From Frateuria flava (GTDB taxonomy: Bacteria; Pseudomonadota; Gammaproteobacteria; Xanthomonadales; Rhodanobacteraceae), in NCBI RefSeq assembly GCF_017837635.1, contig NZ_JAGJRS010000008.1, positions 24,525-88,524 on the forward strand: a DNA stretch of 64,000 nucleotides, in the 5' to 3' direction. A program made the position numbers and the translations under genes. The notes under the pieces are model-generated. The model was given only the letters and a program-made list of their open reading frames with translations, was not told where the DNA came from and ran no database searches. Positions 1-9,713 of this stretch are shown here, one piece after another (the first letter of the stretch is position 1; every line of letters starts with the position of its first letter).

Positions 1-208
<208 letters not shown>

Positions 209-285
209 GGATGCCCTGATCCATTCGATGCAGCCTGCGTAGAATGGAAGCGGCCATCCTCCAATCCATTCACAGGGAGACACCC

Positions 286-783
286 ATGCGTAAGTTCCTG
301 ATCGCCGCAACCTTCGCCCTGGCCGGCAGCCTGGCGCTGTCCGCCTGCAACAAGCAGGACGACAGCCAGCAGACCACCCAGCAGGCCGCCGCGCCCAAGC
401 CGACCAACCCGAACGACGCGCAGGCCTGGAACGCGTACCTGGGCCAGATCGTGCAGAACAACATGCAGGGCATGACCGCCGAGCGCCCGTACGCCTACCT
501 GGTGCCGGCCGGCGACGACGAGGATGCCAAGGCCAAGTACGACCGCCAGCTGAGCAACGTGCAGGACGTCATCGCCCGCGGCGTGCTGCCGGGCAACCTG
601 CTGGCCTTCGCCGGCCCGAACTCGGCCAAGACCGCCGACTTCGTGACCGCCGCCTTCGCGGGTGCCAAGCCGGGCTCGTTCAAGGACGTGATCGTGCTTT
701 TCATCGGCGATGAGGCCGACAAGGATCGCGTGACGACCGCGCTGCAGCCGACCGGTGCGACCGTGCGTTTCGTGGCGATGTAA
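286..783 (+). CDS. Small lipoprotein of unknown function
   Basis: This encodes 165 residues. The ATG at 286 is preferred over an in-frame one at 244 because AGGGAGA lies just upstream and because it gives a clean lipoprotein signal: basic MRKF, a hydrophobic stretch, and the lipobox LSAC with the modified Cys at residue 21. The mature part begins with a Gln/Thr/Ala/Pro-rich linker (about residues 25-40), then a compact soluble domain with no motif I recognise. It is probably periplasmic and anchored to the outer membrane. It is monocistronic and followed by a clear intrinsic terminator. Function unknown. Confidence 0.75.
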   Translation: MRKFLIAATFALAGSLALSACNKQDDSQQTTQQAAAPKPTNPNDAQAWNAYLGQIVQNNMQGMTAERPYAYLVPAGDDEDAKAKYDRQLSNVQDVIARGVLPGNLLAFAGPNSAKTADFVTAAFAGAKPGSFKDVIVLFIGDEADKDRVTTALQPTGATVRFVAM

Positions 784-806
784 GCCACGCTCAACGCGCC
801 CGATGC

Positions 807-846
807 GCCCGCGATGCCACAAGGCGTCGCGGGCGTTTTCGTTTGC
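807..846 (+). terminator. Rho-independent terminator after the lipoprotein gene
   Basis: A stem of about 12 bp (807-818 with 823-834, one G-T pair) closes a 4-nt loop and is followed by a short T-rich stretch (GTTTTCGTTT). Confidence 0.75.
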
Positions 847-891
847 GGGCCACGCAGGGCGGGCTTGAGCGCACCACCCCGCGCCGGCCGT

Positions 892-931
892 GGCACTCTC
901 AAGGTGGGCTGAAGCCCACCTTGAGAGTGCC
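892..931. repeat. Perfect 18-bp inverted repeat
   Basis: Arms at 892-909 and 914-931 are exactly complementary around a TGAA loop. There is no T tract, so this looks like an intergenic palindromic element rather than a standard terminator. It lies between the lipoprotein and ferredoxin genes. Confidence 0.7.
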
Positions 932-983
932 GTGGAATGGAGCGGCCGGGTAAGGATGGCCGCGCCGCGCTACCATTGAGGCC

Positions 984-1244
984 ATGTCCCTGAAGATTCT
1001 CGACACCTGCGTCAACTGCGACGTCTGCGAGCCCGCGTGCCCCAACAAGGCCATATCGATGGGCGAGGACTATTACGTCATCGACCCGGCCCTGTGCACC
1101 GAATGCGTGGGCCACCATGACGAGCCGCAGTGCATGGTGGTCTGTCCGGTCGAATGCATCATCCTCGACCCCGGCCACGCCGAGACGCGCGAGCAACTCG
1201 AACTGAAATACCGCCAGTTGATGGCCAAGGAGACCACGGCATGA
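984..1244 (+). CDS. yfhL: YfhL-family 2[4Fe-4S] ferredoxin
   Basis: An 86-residue soluble ferredoxin. The first cluster-binding set is CVNCDVCEPACP (residues ~10-21). The second is split, CTEC...CMVVCPVEC (~37-56), with the insertion GHHDEPQ typical of the YfhL/Fdx group. It should bind two [4Fe-4S] clusters and act as a low-potential electron carrier; the physiological partner is not shown by the sequence. The stop codon overlaps the start of ggt (ATGA), so the two are translationally coupled. Confidence 0.9.
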   Translation: MSLKILDTCVNCDVCEPACPNKAISMGEDYYVIDPALCTECVGHHDEPQCMVVCPVECIILDPGHAETREQLELKYRQLMAKETTA

Positions 1245-2965
1245 GTCTGTCCCTGCGTTGGCGAGCCCTGTTGCTGAGCCTGTTGCTGACCAGTACCGCC
1301 GCCTTCGCAACGGACCCGCCGGCCCAGGCGAAACCCGTCGCTCCCGCCACCACGGCAGCACCGAAACCCGGTCATGCGGCGATCGCCAGCGCCAACTTCC
1401 TGGCCACCAACGCCGGCCTGGACGTGCTGGCCAGGGGCGGCAACGCGTTCGACGCGGCAGTGGCGGTGGCCTCGACGCTGTCGGTGGTCGAGCCGGAGAG
1501 TTCCGGGCTGGGCGGCGGTTTCATGGCCGTGCTGCGACGCGCCTCGGATGGGCGCGAGGTGTTCATCGACGCACGCGAGGTAGCGCCGGCAGCGGTCGAT
1601 GCGAAGGATTACCTCAACGCCGATGGCTCGCCCAACCGCGACGCGGCGCTGAACGGTCCGCTTTCGGCCGGCATTCCGGGCGAACCGGCGGGCCTGGCCT
1701 GGCTCTCCCGGCATTACGGCAAGCTCCCGCTGTCGGCCTCGCTGGCGCCGGCGATCCGCACCGCGCGCGACGGCTTCCAGCCCGACAGCCGCCTGCGCAA
1801 CGCGATCGCCGAGCGTGCGGACGACCTGAAGCGCTGGCCCGCTTCCGAAGCGAAATATTTCGTCGACGGCAAGCCGCCCGTCGAAGGCAGGCTCTGGCAC
1901 GATCCGGACCAGGCCCGCACGCTCGAGATCCTCGCCAAAGAAGGCCGCGACGGCTTCTACCGGGGTGAGGTGGCCAGGAAGCTGGTGGCCGCCGTGCGCG
2001 CGGCCGGCGGCAACTGGACCGAGGCGGACCTGGCCGGCTACCAGGTCAAGGAGCGCGCGCCGATCAGCGTGGACTACCGCGGCTACCGCATCGTCACCGC
2101 GCCGCCGCCGTCCTCCGGTGGCGTGGCCATCGCCGAGATCCTCAACATCCTGCGCGGCGTGGACATGGACAAGCTCGACCGTGCCCATCGCGTGCATTAC
2201 GTGGTCGAGGCGATGCGCCGCGCCTTTCGCGACCACAACGATTACCTGGGCGATCCGGACTTCGTGAAGATGCCGCTGGACATGCTGCTGTCGCCGTTCT
2301 ACGCCGACGGCCTGCGCCAGAGCATCCTGCCGGACAAGGCCACGCCCTCCTCGATGCTGCCGCACACCGGCGCCTCCGATCCCGGTCCGCACACCACGCA
2401 TTTCTCGATCATCGACAAGGACGGCAACATGATCGCCGTCACCTCGACGGTGAACTACACGCTCGGTTCCACCTTCGTCGCCGCCGGCACCGGCGTGCTG
2501 CTCAACGACGAGATGGACGACTTCGCGCTGGTGCCGGGCAAGCCCAACGTCTACGGCCTGCTCGGCAGCAAGGCGAACGCGCCGGTCGGGGGCAAGCGCA
2601 TGCTTTCCTCGATGTCGCCCAGCCTGGTGATCGGCCAGGACCGCACCGCGGTAATCGGTTCGCCCGGCGGCTCGACCATCATCACCCAGGTGCTCGAAGG
2701 CATCCTCGCCTTCATCGATGGTAAGGACGCCGGCGCCATCGTGGCGCAGAAGCGCTACCACCACCAGTTCCTGCCCGACCGGGTGGACGTGGAACCGGGC
2801 GTGTTCGACCCGGCCACCGCGAAAGAGCTCCAGCGCATGGGCTACACGCTGCACCCGCGTGATCCTTGGGGCTTCATGAACGTGGTCACCTGGGACCACC
2901 GCAGCAATACGCTGCAGGCGGCCAGCGATCCGCGACGGCCTTCGGGCCTGGGCAAGGTGCAGTAG
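1241..2965 (+). CDS. ggt: Gamma-glutamyltransferase (glutathione hydrolase) proenzyme
   Basis: 574 residues, close to the family norm of ~570-580. The ATG at 1241 overlaps the ferredoxin stop and begins a signal peptide (hydrophobic residues ~8-23, ending ...TAAFA), so the enzyme is periplasmic. GGTs are made as a precursor that cleaves itself before a Thr nucleophile; the motif HTTHFS places that Thr near residue 385. Other hallmarks are [20 protein letters not shown] and SSMSPSLVI...GSPGGS, the substrate- and oxyanion-hole loops. It hydrolyses or transpeptidates gamma-glutamyl bonds of glutathione and related peptides. Confidence 0.95.
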   Translation: MSLSLRWRALLLSLLLTSTAAFATDPPAQAKPVAPATTAAPKPGHAAIASANFLATNAGLDVLARGGNAFDAAVAVASTLSVVEPESSGLGGGFMAVLRRASDGREVFIDAREVAPAAVDAKDYLNADGSPNRDAALNGPLSAGIPGEPAGLAWLSRHYGKLPLSASLAPAIRTARDGFQPDSRLRNAIAERADDLKRWPASEAKYFVDGKPPVEGRLWHDPDQARTLEILAKEGRDGFYRGEVARKLVAAVRAAGGNWTEADLAGYQVKERAPISVDYRGYRIVTAPPPSSGGVAIAEILNILRGVDMDKLDRAHRVHYVVEAMRRAFRDHNDYLGDPDFVKMPLDMLLSPFYADGLRQSILPDKATPSSMLPHTGASDPGPHTTHFSIIDKDGNMIAVTSTVNYTLGSTFVAAGTGVLLNDEMDDFALVPGKPNVYGLLGSKANAPVGGKRMLSSMSPSLVIGQDRTAVIGSPGGSTIITQVLEGILAFIDGKDAGAIVAQKRYHHQFLPDRVDVEPGVFDPATAKELQRMGYTLHPRDPWGFMNVVTWDHRSNTLQAASDPRRPSGLGKVQ

Positions 2966-2983
2966 GCCGTACTTCCCCGCAAG

Positions 2984-3113
2984 GCTTCCCCCATCCGCCT
3001 GTCGGCACCTTCCCCCGTGCAACGGGGGAAGGCTCGGTGACCTCCCTCCCGCAAGGTCCGCGCCGCCGGTTCTTCCCGTGCCACGGACAAGGTGCCCGTC
3101 GGCGGATGGGTGC
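2984..3113. repeat. Family A palindromic repeat (CCCCATCCGCC...GGCGGATGGG)
   Basis: This fills most of the gap between ggt and the MBL-fold gene. It opens with CCCCCATCCGCCTGTCGGCA, contains a CTTCCCCCG/CGGGGGAAG hairpin, and closes with the reverse-complement boundary GGTGCCCGTCGGCGGATGGG. Similar elements recur at least six more times in the window. Confidence 0.75.
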
Positions 3114-3204
3114 CTTTGCCTCGCGCCCCATCCTCGCCACCGGCAGACAGCAGTGCCCCCCCTGCGTAGAATCCGGGGAAGCATCCTTTGACGGGGGACG
3201 TGTC

Positions 3205-4068
3205 ATGCAGCTGTGGTCCCTTGAGGGCAACACCCAGAAACTCGACGGCGGGGCGATGTTCGGCAATGCGCCGCGGGCCATGTGGGCGCGCTGGATCGAA
3301 CCGGATGCGGAGAACCGCATCCCGCTGGCCTGCCGCTGCCTGCTGGTGAAGGACCTGGACGGCCGCAACGTGCTGTTCGAAACCGGCATCGGCGCGTTCT
3401 TCGAGCCGAAGCTGCGCGAGCGCTACGGCGTGGTCGAGGACCGCCACGTCCTGCTCGAGTCGCTGGCCGAAGCCGGCCTCTCGCACGAGGACATCGACGC
3501 GGTGGTCCTCTCCCACCTGCACTTCGACCACGCCGGCGGCCTGCTGGCGCCGTGGGCGGAAGGGCAGCCGCCGCGGCTGCTGTTTCCCAAGGCCATCTTC
3601 GTGGTCGGCGCCGAGCACTGGCGCCGCGCACAGTCGCCGCATCCGCGCGACCGCGCCTCGTTCATCCCCGAACTGGCCGGTCTGCTGGAATCCAGCGGCC
3701 GGCTGGAACGGGTCGAGGGGCCGCATTCGAAGGCGCTCGGCGAATCGGTGCGCTTCCACTTTTCCGATGGCCACACGCCCGGGCTGATGCTGTCCGAGGT
3801 CGGCGGCGTGGTGTTCTGCGCCGACCTGATCCCGGGCCGGCCCTGGGTGCACCTGCCGATCACCATGGGTTACGACCGCGCGCCGGAAACCCTGATCGAC
3901 GAGAAACGCGGCTTCCTCGAAGACAAGCTCGCGCGCGGCGTGCGGCTGTTCTTCACCCATGACCACGCCTGCGCGGTGGCCAAAGTGACCCGCGATGACC
4001 GCGGCCGCTTCGGCACGACGGACGAACAGGCCCGGCTGCGTGGCCAGCCTGCCGGGGCGGTGGGGTGA
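3205..4068 (+). CDS. MBL-fold metallo-hydrolase
   Basis: 287 residues, no signal peptide. The ATG at 3205 follows a GGGGGA ribosome site; upstream in-frame starts lie inside a repeat. The zinc-binding signature [10 protein letters not shown] (HxHxDH, about residue 110-119) is intact, with further metal-ligand candidates in ADLIPGRPW and FFTHDHACA. The overall form ([15 protein letters not shown]) resembles the lactonase/quorum-quenching branch of the superfamily, but the substrate cannot be told from sequence. It overlaps the next gene by GTGA, so the two are likely one operon. Confidence 0.85.
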   Translation: MQLWSLEGNTQKLDGGAMFGNAPRAMWARWIEPDAENRIPLACRCLLVKDLDGRNVLFETGIGAFFEPKLRERYGVVEDRHVLLESLAEAGLSHEDIDAVVLSHLHFDHAGGLLAPWAEGQPPRLLFPKAIFVVGAEHWRRAQSPHPRDRASFIPELAGLLESSGRLERVEGPHSKALGESVRFHFSDGHTPGLMLSEVGGVVFCADLIPGRPWVHLPITMGYDRAPETLIDEKRGFLEDKLARGVRLFFTHDHACAVAKVTRDDRGRFGTTDEQARLRGQPAGAVG

Positions 4069-5114
4069 GGCGCCACCTGCGGGTCGGCACGCGGGCCCTG
4101 CTGCTGCGCGGCATCGGCGCCGTGCTGTTGATTGCGGGTCTGGGACTGGCGGCGGTCACCGAACGCGGTCTGCTGGTGCATCACCTGGCCGCGGCGCGCC
4201 ACGGCGGCGACGTGGTCCAGGCCGGCTCGCGCGGTCCGCAGCCGGGACAGCACGGCAGCATGGTGCTGGTCTCCGGTACGCCCGAAGTGACCGAGGCGCC
4301 GCACGACCCGGACTTCAATCTGACCGTATCCACGCCGGTGCTGAGCCGCCGTGTGGAGATGTTCCAGTGGCGCGAGGTACACGTCGGCGATGACGTGCAC
4401 TACGAGCTGGACTGGTCCGACGACCTGCAAGACACCAGCCGGTTCGAGCAGCCGCGCGGGCACGCCAATCCGAAGGAGCTGCCGCTCAAGGGGCAACGCA
4501 TCATGGCGGGCAAGGTCCGCGTAGGCGGCTTTGCGCTGGGGCCGCTGCTGGTGCGTGCGCTGCCCGGCACGGAGACGGTGGCGCCCGATCCGTCGCATCT
4601 GCCGGCCAACCTGGCCGCGAGCTTCAGCCTCTATCACGACTACCTGACTACCAGCGTCGACCCCGGCTCACCGCGGTTGGGCGACGTGCGGGTGAGCTGG
4701 CAGGCGGTGCCGGTGCAGCCGGTGACCATCTTCGCCCAACTGGATGGCGACCGACTGGTGCGCGCCAGCCAGGCGGATGACCAGGGTTACCAGGTGCAGG
4801 TGGGCGACCGCGCGCTCAGCGACGTGCTGCCGGACGTGCCCGAGCCGCCGGAGTTCACCGTGTTCCGCCGCCTCGGCGCGATCCTGCTGGCCGCGTTGGG
4901 TGCGTTCCTGCTGCTGTGGGAGCGCCGCCAGCGCGTCGGTGACGTGGCTCTGGCGCTGGGCGTCGGCGTGGCGGCCATCGGCGCGGTGTCGTGCGCTTCG
5001 TGGCTGGGCGGCGAGTGGGCACCCGTACTGAGCTGGCTAGCCGTGACGGTCGCCGGCGTGCTGGTGGTGGTCCTGCTGCACCGACGGATGTGGCGGTCGG
5101 ACAGGGCGCACTGA
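4065..5114 (+). CDS. TMEM43-family membrane protein
   Basis: 349 residues from a GTG that overlaps the preceding stop. One hydrophobic segment lies at residues ~11-30, then a large extracytoplasmic domain, then three hydrophobic segments near the C-terminus (~270-345). The central domain contains the VLVSGTPEV and VEMFQWRE motifs seen in TMEM43/DUF1625 proteins. The family occurs in bacteria and eukaryotes; the bacterial role is undefined. Coupling to the MBL-fold gene hints at co-expression only. Confidence 0.75.
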   Translation: MRRHLRVGTRALLLRGIGAVLLIAGLGLAAVTERGLLVHHLAAARHGGDVVQAGSRGPQPGQHGSMVLVSGTPEVTEAPHDPDFNLTVSTPVLSRRVEMFQWREVHVGDDVHYELDWSDDLQDTSRFEQPRGHANPKELPLKGQRIMAGKVRVGGFALGPLLVRALPGTETVAPDPSHLPANLAASFSLYHDYLTTSVDPGSPRLGDVRVSWQAVPVQPVTIFAQLDGDRLVRASQADDQGYQVQVGDRALSDVLPDVPEPPEFTVFRRLGAILLAALGAFLLLWERRQRVGDVALALGVGVAAIGAVSCASWLGGEWAPVLSWLAVTVAGVLVVVLLHRRMWRSDRAH

Positions 5115-5170
5115 CGGGGCGCTCCGTGTTCGCGGGGAGCTCCAGCTGGCGCAGTGTGACATCCTGAGAT

Positions 5171-5300
5171 CCTTCCCCGTTCACGGGGGAAGGTGCCCGC
5201 AGGGCAGATGGGGGAGGCCTCGCGAAAGGCTCACCCAGGCGCTCCGCTCAAGAGCGCCCCCATCCGCCTGTCGGCATCTTCCTTCGCGTTCGCGGGGGTG
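5171..5300. repeat. Family A palindromic repeats, two facing copies
   Basis: One copy at about 5171-5220 ends in GGTGCCC...AGATGGGGGAGG. A second at about 5248-5300 starts GCCCCCATCCGCCTGTCGGC. Between the TMEM43 stop (5114) and the HDOD gene end (5449) I see these repeats and the terminator at 5400-5422, but no gene. Confidence 0.7.
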
Positions 5301-5399
5301 GGGGGAGGCTCGCAGGGAGGTGGCGTCGCGTCCGGGAACTTGCCCCGCGACGGCCGCTGCCGGTGACAGTCGACCAGCGAAAGGCCCGGGCCCTTACGG

Positions 5400-5422
5400 G
5401 AAAGGGCCCCGTTCGGGGCCCC
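5400..5422 (-). terminator. Probable intrinsic terminator of the EAL/HDOD gene
   Basis: On the minus strand, past the stop codon at 5449, a 7-bp GC stem (GGGCCCC/GGGGCCC, loop GAAC) is followed by TTT. Confidence 0.5.
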
Positions 5423-5448
5423 GAGAAAGAAGAACGCCTCTGCGAGCC

Positions 5449-6711
5449 TTAAGCCGCCGCAGCCTGCGCTTTGTGATCGGCGAAGGCGTACACCTGGTCC
5501 GCCCATTGGGTCGCTTCCAGGTAGATGCCGGCCATGCGCTGGATCTGCTGGGGCTGGGCCTGGCCGCTCAACTGGCCGGCTTCCCAGGCATGGATCTGCT
5601 CCAGCAGCGGGCCGAACGGTCCGCGGTTGCCGACCAGCGCCTCACGGATCTCGGGCACCAGCGGCAGCTGTTCGAGCACGAACTCCATCGGCGCACACAT
5701 CAGCGTGTCCAGCAGCGAGAACAGTCCGACGGTGAAGGCCATTTCCTTCTGCTGGCGCGGCATGTGCGACGCCAGCTGCTCGCACATGTGTGCGCGGATC
5801 AGCGCGGTGCGCAGCAGCTCCGGCGGGCGGTCGTCCATGCCGCCGAGCGACATGGTGTAGATCCAGTTGCGCATGCGCGTGACGCCGAAGAAGATCGCCG
5901 CCTGCTGCACCGACTTCAGCTGCTTGGGCAGGCCGAAGTAGGCCGAGTTGACGCAGCTCAGGAGCTTGTATGAAAGGATCGCGTCGTTGCGGATGATGTC
6001 GCCCAGCTCCACCGGGCCGGGGCTGTTTTCCTGCAGTTCGCGCATCAGGCGCAGCATCGACAGGCGGTTGGCCGAGAGCACCGGGACCTCCACCTGGTCG
6101 GGGATCAGCAGGTAACGGCCCTGGATCGCCTGCAGCGGAAGCTCCAGGCAGCGGTGGTAGGTAGCGTGGTCGTCGACGTGGCCGGCGATCACCCAGATGC
6201 CGCGCTCGTGCAACTGCTGCGCGCGCTCGCGCAGTTGCTCGGGCGACAGCGCGCGGGCGTCCAGCCGCACGAACTGCACGATCTGCAGCAGTGCCTCGAA
6301 CGCGACCGAGCCATGCAGATCGGCCGCGCCGACGTCCAGCATCAACAGGCAGCCGCGCTGGGCCATCCTGTTGAGCCGCTCCATCAGTTCGGGGTCGTCG
6401 GCCATCGCCGGCTGCAGCACCACGCCGAAGCGCGGCTGATGCTGCAGTACGTCGGTCTGACCCAGCAGCAGTTCGCGCGAGAGGGTCAGGAAGGTGCGGT
6501 TGCCGCGCACCAGGCGGGTCAGCGCGCCATCGGCCAGGGTCGAGAGCACGCGCTGCATCAGTTCGTGCTCGTCGCCGGCGTGGCGGTGAAACATCACCTC
6601 GTAGGCGAACAGCTCGCGTTTCTGGTCCAGCATCGGCACCCGTACCACCGGCAGCGGGATGTCGCGGTTGCCGGCAAGGCGGGACTGGGCAGAAACGGCG
6701 GTATCGCTCAT
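5449..6711 (-). CDS. EAL/HDOD two-domain signalling protein (YuxH-like)
   Basis: 420 residues, cytoplasmic. The N-terminal ~190 residues resemble an EAL domain (QPIxD-like DQKRELFAYEVMFH, later LDVGAADL), but the EAL signature reads EVM and metal-binding acids are not evident, so c-di-GMP hydrolysis is unlikely. The C-terminal half is an HDOD domain (IIRNDAILSYKLLSCVNSAYFG, quoted here as core LSYKLLSCVNSAYFG, then AIFFGVTRMRNWIYTMSL). Such proteins usually act in signalling or protein interaction. It is downstream of flgAMN on the same strand, suggesting a link to motility. The 88-bp upstream gap has a poor sigma-28-like match with a 12-nt spacer, which I do not trust. Confidence 0.8.
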   Translation of the reverse strand: MSDTAVSAQSRLAGNRDIPLPVVRVPMLDQKRELFAYEVMFHRHAGDEHELMQRVLSTLADGALTRLVRGNRTFLTLSRELLLGQTDVLQHQPRFGVVLQPAMADDPELMERLNRMAQRGCLLMLDVGAADLHGSVAFEALLQIVQFVRLDARALSPEQLRERAQQLHERGIWVIAGHVDDHATYHRCLELPLQAIQGRYLLIPDQVEVPVLSANRLSMLRLMRELQENSPGPVELGDIIRNDAILSYKLLSCVNSAYFGLPKQLKSVQQAAIFFGVTRMRNWIYTMSLGGMDDRPPELLRTALIRAHMCEQLASHMPRQQKEMAFTVGLFSLLDTLMCAPMEFVLEQLPLVPEIREALVGNRGPFGPLLEQIHAWEAGQLSGQAQPQQIQRMAGIYLEATQWADQVYAFADHKAQAAAA

Positions 6712-6798
6712 GGTCTTGATCTACTCGCGGGCTTGCCCGCCTGGGGTGGATCGCCACCGGCCTCGCGGCACGGTGTCCGTAAGACTTGACTCTCTGGG

Positions 6799-7248
6799 TC
6801 AGGCCGAAGCCAGGTGGTGCGAGCGCAAGGCCGTGCGCACTTCGCCACCGGGTCCGTACACGCTGCGCGCTTCGCCGCCCTGGCCGCTCAGCACGGCCAG
6901 CGCTTCACGCACCTGTGCCAGCCGCTGGCTGACCAGGCTGCCGTTGCGCTGGTTCATCTCGTGGCACCCACGCAGCAGGCCGAGCACCTCGCGCCAGCGC
7001 GGTTCGGTGCGCGCGGCTGCGGTCGGCTCCAGCTTGAGCATCTGCACCCGTTCGGCGTCCAGCTCTTCCAGTCGCTGCATCAGCGCCTGTTTCTGGCTCC
7101 CGGCGCGGTCCAGTGCGGCCGCATCGGCGGCGACCAGTGCTTCGCGCTCGGCGACCAGGGTGGCCGAAAGCTCGGTGGCGGCCCGGTGCAGGTCCTCCAC
7201 CACCGCATCCAGCGCGGCTTCGAGCTCGTGGTGCAGCAGCTTGCCCAT
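6799..7248 (-). CDS. flgN: Flagellar hook-filament junction chaperone FlgN
   Basis: 149 residues, mostly alpha-helical with long heptad-rich segments. FlgN escorts the FlgK and FlgL junction proteins to the export gate. The assignment rests on size, helical character, the C-terminal pattern LRGCHEMNQRNGSLVSQRL (family members have an L..N..NG....R motif) and position 9 bp after flgM. The C-terminal tail SVYGPGGEVR resembles the Y-x-x-x-G tail common in FlgN. Confidence 0.88.
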   Translation of the reverse strand: MGKLLHHELEAALDAVVEDLHRAATELSATLVAEREALVAADAAALDRAGSQKQALMQRLEELDAERVQMLKLEPTAAARTEPRWREVLGLLRGCHEMNQRNGSLVSQRLAQVREALAVLSGQGGEARSVYGPGGEVRTALRSHHLASA

Positions 7249-7257
7249 GACGTGCGG

Positions 7258-7584
7258 TTACGGCTTCGCCGGGCCGGCGATCTGCGCGTCGAGCGCGATC
7301 ATCTTGTCGGCGATGGCGGCCGGATTGACTTGGTAGCTGCCGTCGGCGATCGCCTGGCGGATCTTCTCCACCCGCTTGGTGTCGATCGCGGACTGGCCGT
7401 CCACCCTGGCGGCATCCTGCAGCGCGCGCGCCGAGTCGGTCAGGCGGACGCTGTCGTCCTTGCCCGGCACGCTGGCGGGGGCGTCGGTCGCGGCGTTGTT
7501 GCTGCCGGCCGCGGCACCGTTGGCCTGGTTGCCGGGCGCCTGGGGCAGAAGCGGCAAGCCGTTGTTGGAAATGGTCGTGTTCAT
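7258..7584 (-). CDS. flgM: Anti-sigma-28 factor FlgM
   Basis: 108 residues with a low-complexity, disordered N-terminal half (Asn/Ala/Gly-rich) and the FliA-binding C-terminal half: VRLTDSARAL, then RVEKIRQAIADGSYQVNPAAIADKMI (core VEKIRQAIADGSYQV). FlgM holds FliA inactive until the hook-basal body exports it. GAAGGA precedes the start. The gene has its own strong sigma-28 promoter (7623-7649), which makes a feedback loop. Confidence 0.95.
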   Translation of the reverse strand: MNTTISNNGLPLLPQAPGNQANGAAAGSNNAATDAPASVPGKDDSVRLTDSARALQDAARVDGQSAIDTKRVEKIRQAIADGSYQVNPAAIADKMIALDAQIAGPAKP

Positions 7585-7622
7585 CGGTCCTTCTCGAGTC
7601 GGTTAGGGCCCTGTCCTTTGGG

Positions 7623-7649
7623 GAATCGGCCGGGCTGGAGAAAACTTTA
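7623..7649 (-). promoter_or_regulatory. Sigma-28 (FliA) promoter of flgM-flgN
   Basis: Minus strand: TAAAGTTT (7649-7642), an 11-nt spacer, then GCCGATTC (7630-7623). The -35 is a perfect match and the -10 matches 6 of 8 to TAAAGTTT-N11-GCCGATAA. Confidence 0.88.
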
Positions 7650-7683
7650 GTGGTGTCGGGAACATCGGTTTTCGGCGACCGTT

Positions 7684-8376
7684 CTAAGGTAGCGCCACGA
7701 CGACGCCGGGGCCGCGCACGATCGCGTCCACCACCCGGCCGGAGCTGGGGTTGCGCACCCGCAGACGGGCCCCCGCGTCGCCGCTGCCCAGGGCAATGCC
7801 CTCGGCGCGCACCGCGATGCCGCCCAGTTCGGCGACCAGCTGCACGTGGTCGCCCGCGCGGACCGTCTGCCGCCCGCCCAGTGCGCCGGGCGTGAGTACG
7901 CTGCCGGCGGCGACCGGGCGCGACAGGCTGCGCTCGGCCACCTGGTCCAGGCCGCCGATGTAGCCGTAGGGCAGGCGGGTGACGTCGCGCTCCTCGATGC
8001 GCACGTCGGCCGCCACGATGCCGTCGCCGCGGATCAGCGGCCGGTTGGCGACCAGCACCTGGCGCCAGACCTTCAGCGTGACCGGCACGCGCAGGCTCCA
8101 GCCATCGGCGGTCGGGCAACGCATCAATACGCTCAGCCGCGGCGTCGTGCGCAACCCGCCAGGCAGGCTGGCGGTCAGCGGCACGGCGCAGTCGGCGATG
8201 TGCAGGCGCGGGTCCAGCGCCTCGGATTTCACCTCGACGCGGCTCCCCGGCGCGGCGTACTGCTGTTCGACGAACCGCTCGGCCTGGGCGCGCAAATCCG
8301 CTTCCGCCAGCGGCGCGGCGAGGGCCGGCAGCGGCAGCAACAGCGCGAGCAGCAGGCCGCGGCGCGCCAGGGCCAT
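7684..8376 (-). CDS. flgA: Flagellar P-ring assembly chaperone FlgA
   Basis: 230 residues with a Sec signal peptide (residues ~1-20, ...LPALAAP). FlgA is a periplasmic chaperone needed for FlgI polymerisation into the P ring. The SAF/FlgA C-terminal domain is visible as RPLIRGDGIVAADVRIEERDV (core LIRGDGIVAADV), then RPVAAGSVLTPGAL, VRAGDHVQLV and GDAGARLRVRNPSSGRVVDAIV (core ARLRVRNPSSGRVV). The start overlaps the stop of the chemoreceptor gene by ATGA, so flgA is translationally coupled to it. Confidence 0.95.
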   Translation of the reverse strand: MALARRGLLLALLLPLPALAAPLAEADLRAQAERFVEQQYAAPGSRVEVKSEALDPRLHIADCAVPLTASLPGGLRTTPRLSVLMRCPTADGWSLRVPVTLKVWRQVLVANRPLIRGDGIVAADVRIEERDVTRLPYGYIGGLDQVAERSLSRPVAAGSVLTPGALGGRQTVRAGDHVQLVAELGGIAVRAEGIALGSGDAGARLRVRNPSSGRVVDAIVRGPGVVVALP

Positions 8377-9680
8377 CAGGCCTCCGCCAGCAGGGCGGCG
8401 AGCTGGGTGACCAGTGCCTCGCGCTCGGATTCCAGCCGCTGGCTGAGCTGCTGAGCCTGTTCGACCTGGCCGTTGCAGAGCAGGCCGACAAAGGCATTGC
8501 CGTGCTCGGACAGGCGTGCGCCGGCCTCGCTGAGCGCGCTGGCGGCGGGGTGATCCGGATGCTGTGCGGCCAGACGGCGTACCGTGCGGTCCAGCGCCTC
8601 GGTATCGAACCAGCGCCGGTCCAGCGCGCCCGGTTCGAGCAACGCCAGCTCGGTCGCCTGGCGGATGCCCTGGGCCGATTCGCGCACCGCCAGGCTCAGG
8701 CTGGCCGGGTCGTTGCCCGCCTCCTGCTCCAGCCAGCCCAGCGCAAGGCGGTGAGCGAGCAGGGCGGCACGGCTGAGCGACTCGCTCTGCCGGCGCGCCT
8801 CGGTGCTGCGCCGCTGCAGCGCGCCGAGCGCGGCCTGCGCGGCGGCCGCACGGGCCTGCTGCACGTCCTGTCCCTGGCGCAGTTGGGCGATCTTTTCGCT
8901 GGCACTGGCAAGCGCCTCGGCGCTCTTGCCCATCGCGCCGTTGGCCTGGCTGACGCCGGACTGGGCATGCTCCAGGCGCTTCATGCCCTGCTGCACGTCG
9001 ACGTCCAGTTGCCGGGAGAAATCGCCGATGGAGCCGGTGACCGTCTCGATCTCGGTGGTGGCCTGGGTGGTTTTCTCGGCCAATTGCTTGACCTCGTCGG
9101 CGACCACCGCGAAACCACGACCCGCCTCGCCCGCGCGGGCCGCCTCAATCGCCGCGTTCAGCGCGACCAGGTTGGTCTGGTGGGCGATTTCCTGCACGAC
9201 ACCGGTGAGTTTGCGGATCTGCTCGACTTGCTCGGCCAGGCGGGACTGGTTGCGGTTCATCGCCGAAAGCGCGCTGCGCAGCAAGCGCAGTTGGCCATCG
9301 AGCTCGCTCACGCCGGTGCTGCCGGTCTGGCGGGCCTGTTCGACTTGCGCCAAGCCATTGGCGACCTGCTGCAAGGCCGTCGAGATTCCGGCACTGGCGT
9401 CCGTCAAGCGGCCGACGCCGTCGCGGCTTTCCTGGGTGGCCTTGTCCAGCGAGGACTGCTCACGCCCCAGCAGTTGCGCGGCGGCGAGCACCAGGCCTTG
9501 CTGTTCCAGGGTCTGCAGCGCCAGCACCGACGGCTGGCCGGCGTCCAGGCGGGCCAGTAGCGGCGCCAGTGCGCGGGCGACCGCGGGATGCTGGTTGGAC
9601 AGCTGTACGAGGCGGGCCTCGTCGCCAGCGGCGGCCGCTTGGACCAGCGCGGCCAGGGACTGGCTACGGATCAGGCTCAT
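8376..9680 (-). CDS. Soluble methyl-accepting chemotaxis protein
   Basis: 434 residues with no transmembrane helix. The MCP signalling hairpin is unmistakable: [33 protein letters not shown] (core [20 protein letters not shown]), flanked by long heptad coiled coils. The N-terminal ~100 residues hold no sensor domain I recognise. The C-terminal ~130 residues include CNGQVEQA and an all-helical segment after the signalling tip, possibly a cytoplasmic sensor. The ATG at 9680 lies just downstream of a sigma-28 promoter; an open frame further upstream runs only through repeats. It likely couples via CheW/CheV to CheA. Confidence 0.88.
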   Translation of the reverse strand: MSLIRSQSLAALVQAAAAGDEARLVQLSNQHPAVARALAPLLARLDAGQPSVLALQTLEQQGLVLAAAQLLGREQSSLDKATQESRDGVGRLTDASAGISTALQQVANGLAQVEQARQTGSTGVSELDGQLRLLRSALSAMNRNQSRLAEQVEQIRKLTGVVQEIAHQTNLVALNAAIEAARAGEAGRGFAVVADEVKQLAEKTTQATTEIETVTGSIGDFSRQLDVDVQQGMKRLEHAQSGVSQANGAMGKSAEALASASEKIAQLRQGQDVQQARAAAAQAALGALQRRSTEARRQSESLSRAALLAHRLALGWLEQEAGNDPASLSLAVRESAQGIRQATELALLEPGALDRRWFDTEALDRTVRRLAAQHPDHPAASALSEAGARLSEHGNAFVGLLCNGQVEQAQQLSQRLESEREALVTQLAALLAEA

Positions 9681-9713
9681 GGGGATTGCGGTTCCTGCGG
9701 ATGAATGTTCAGG

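Noticed and set aside
892..931. Intrinsic terminator
   Set aside because: No T run on either strand after the hairpin, and a good terminator already lies at 807-846.
1258..1968. Alternative-frame gene inside ggt
   Set aside because: Arg/Gly-rich shadow of the ggt frame with no start signal.
6712..6798. Sigma-28 promoter of the EAL/HDOD gene
   Set aside because: TCAAGTCT with GCCGCGAG needs a 12-nt spacer and a poor -10, so it is too weak to list.
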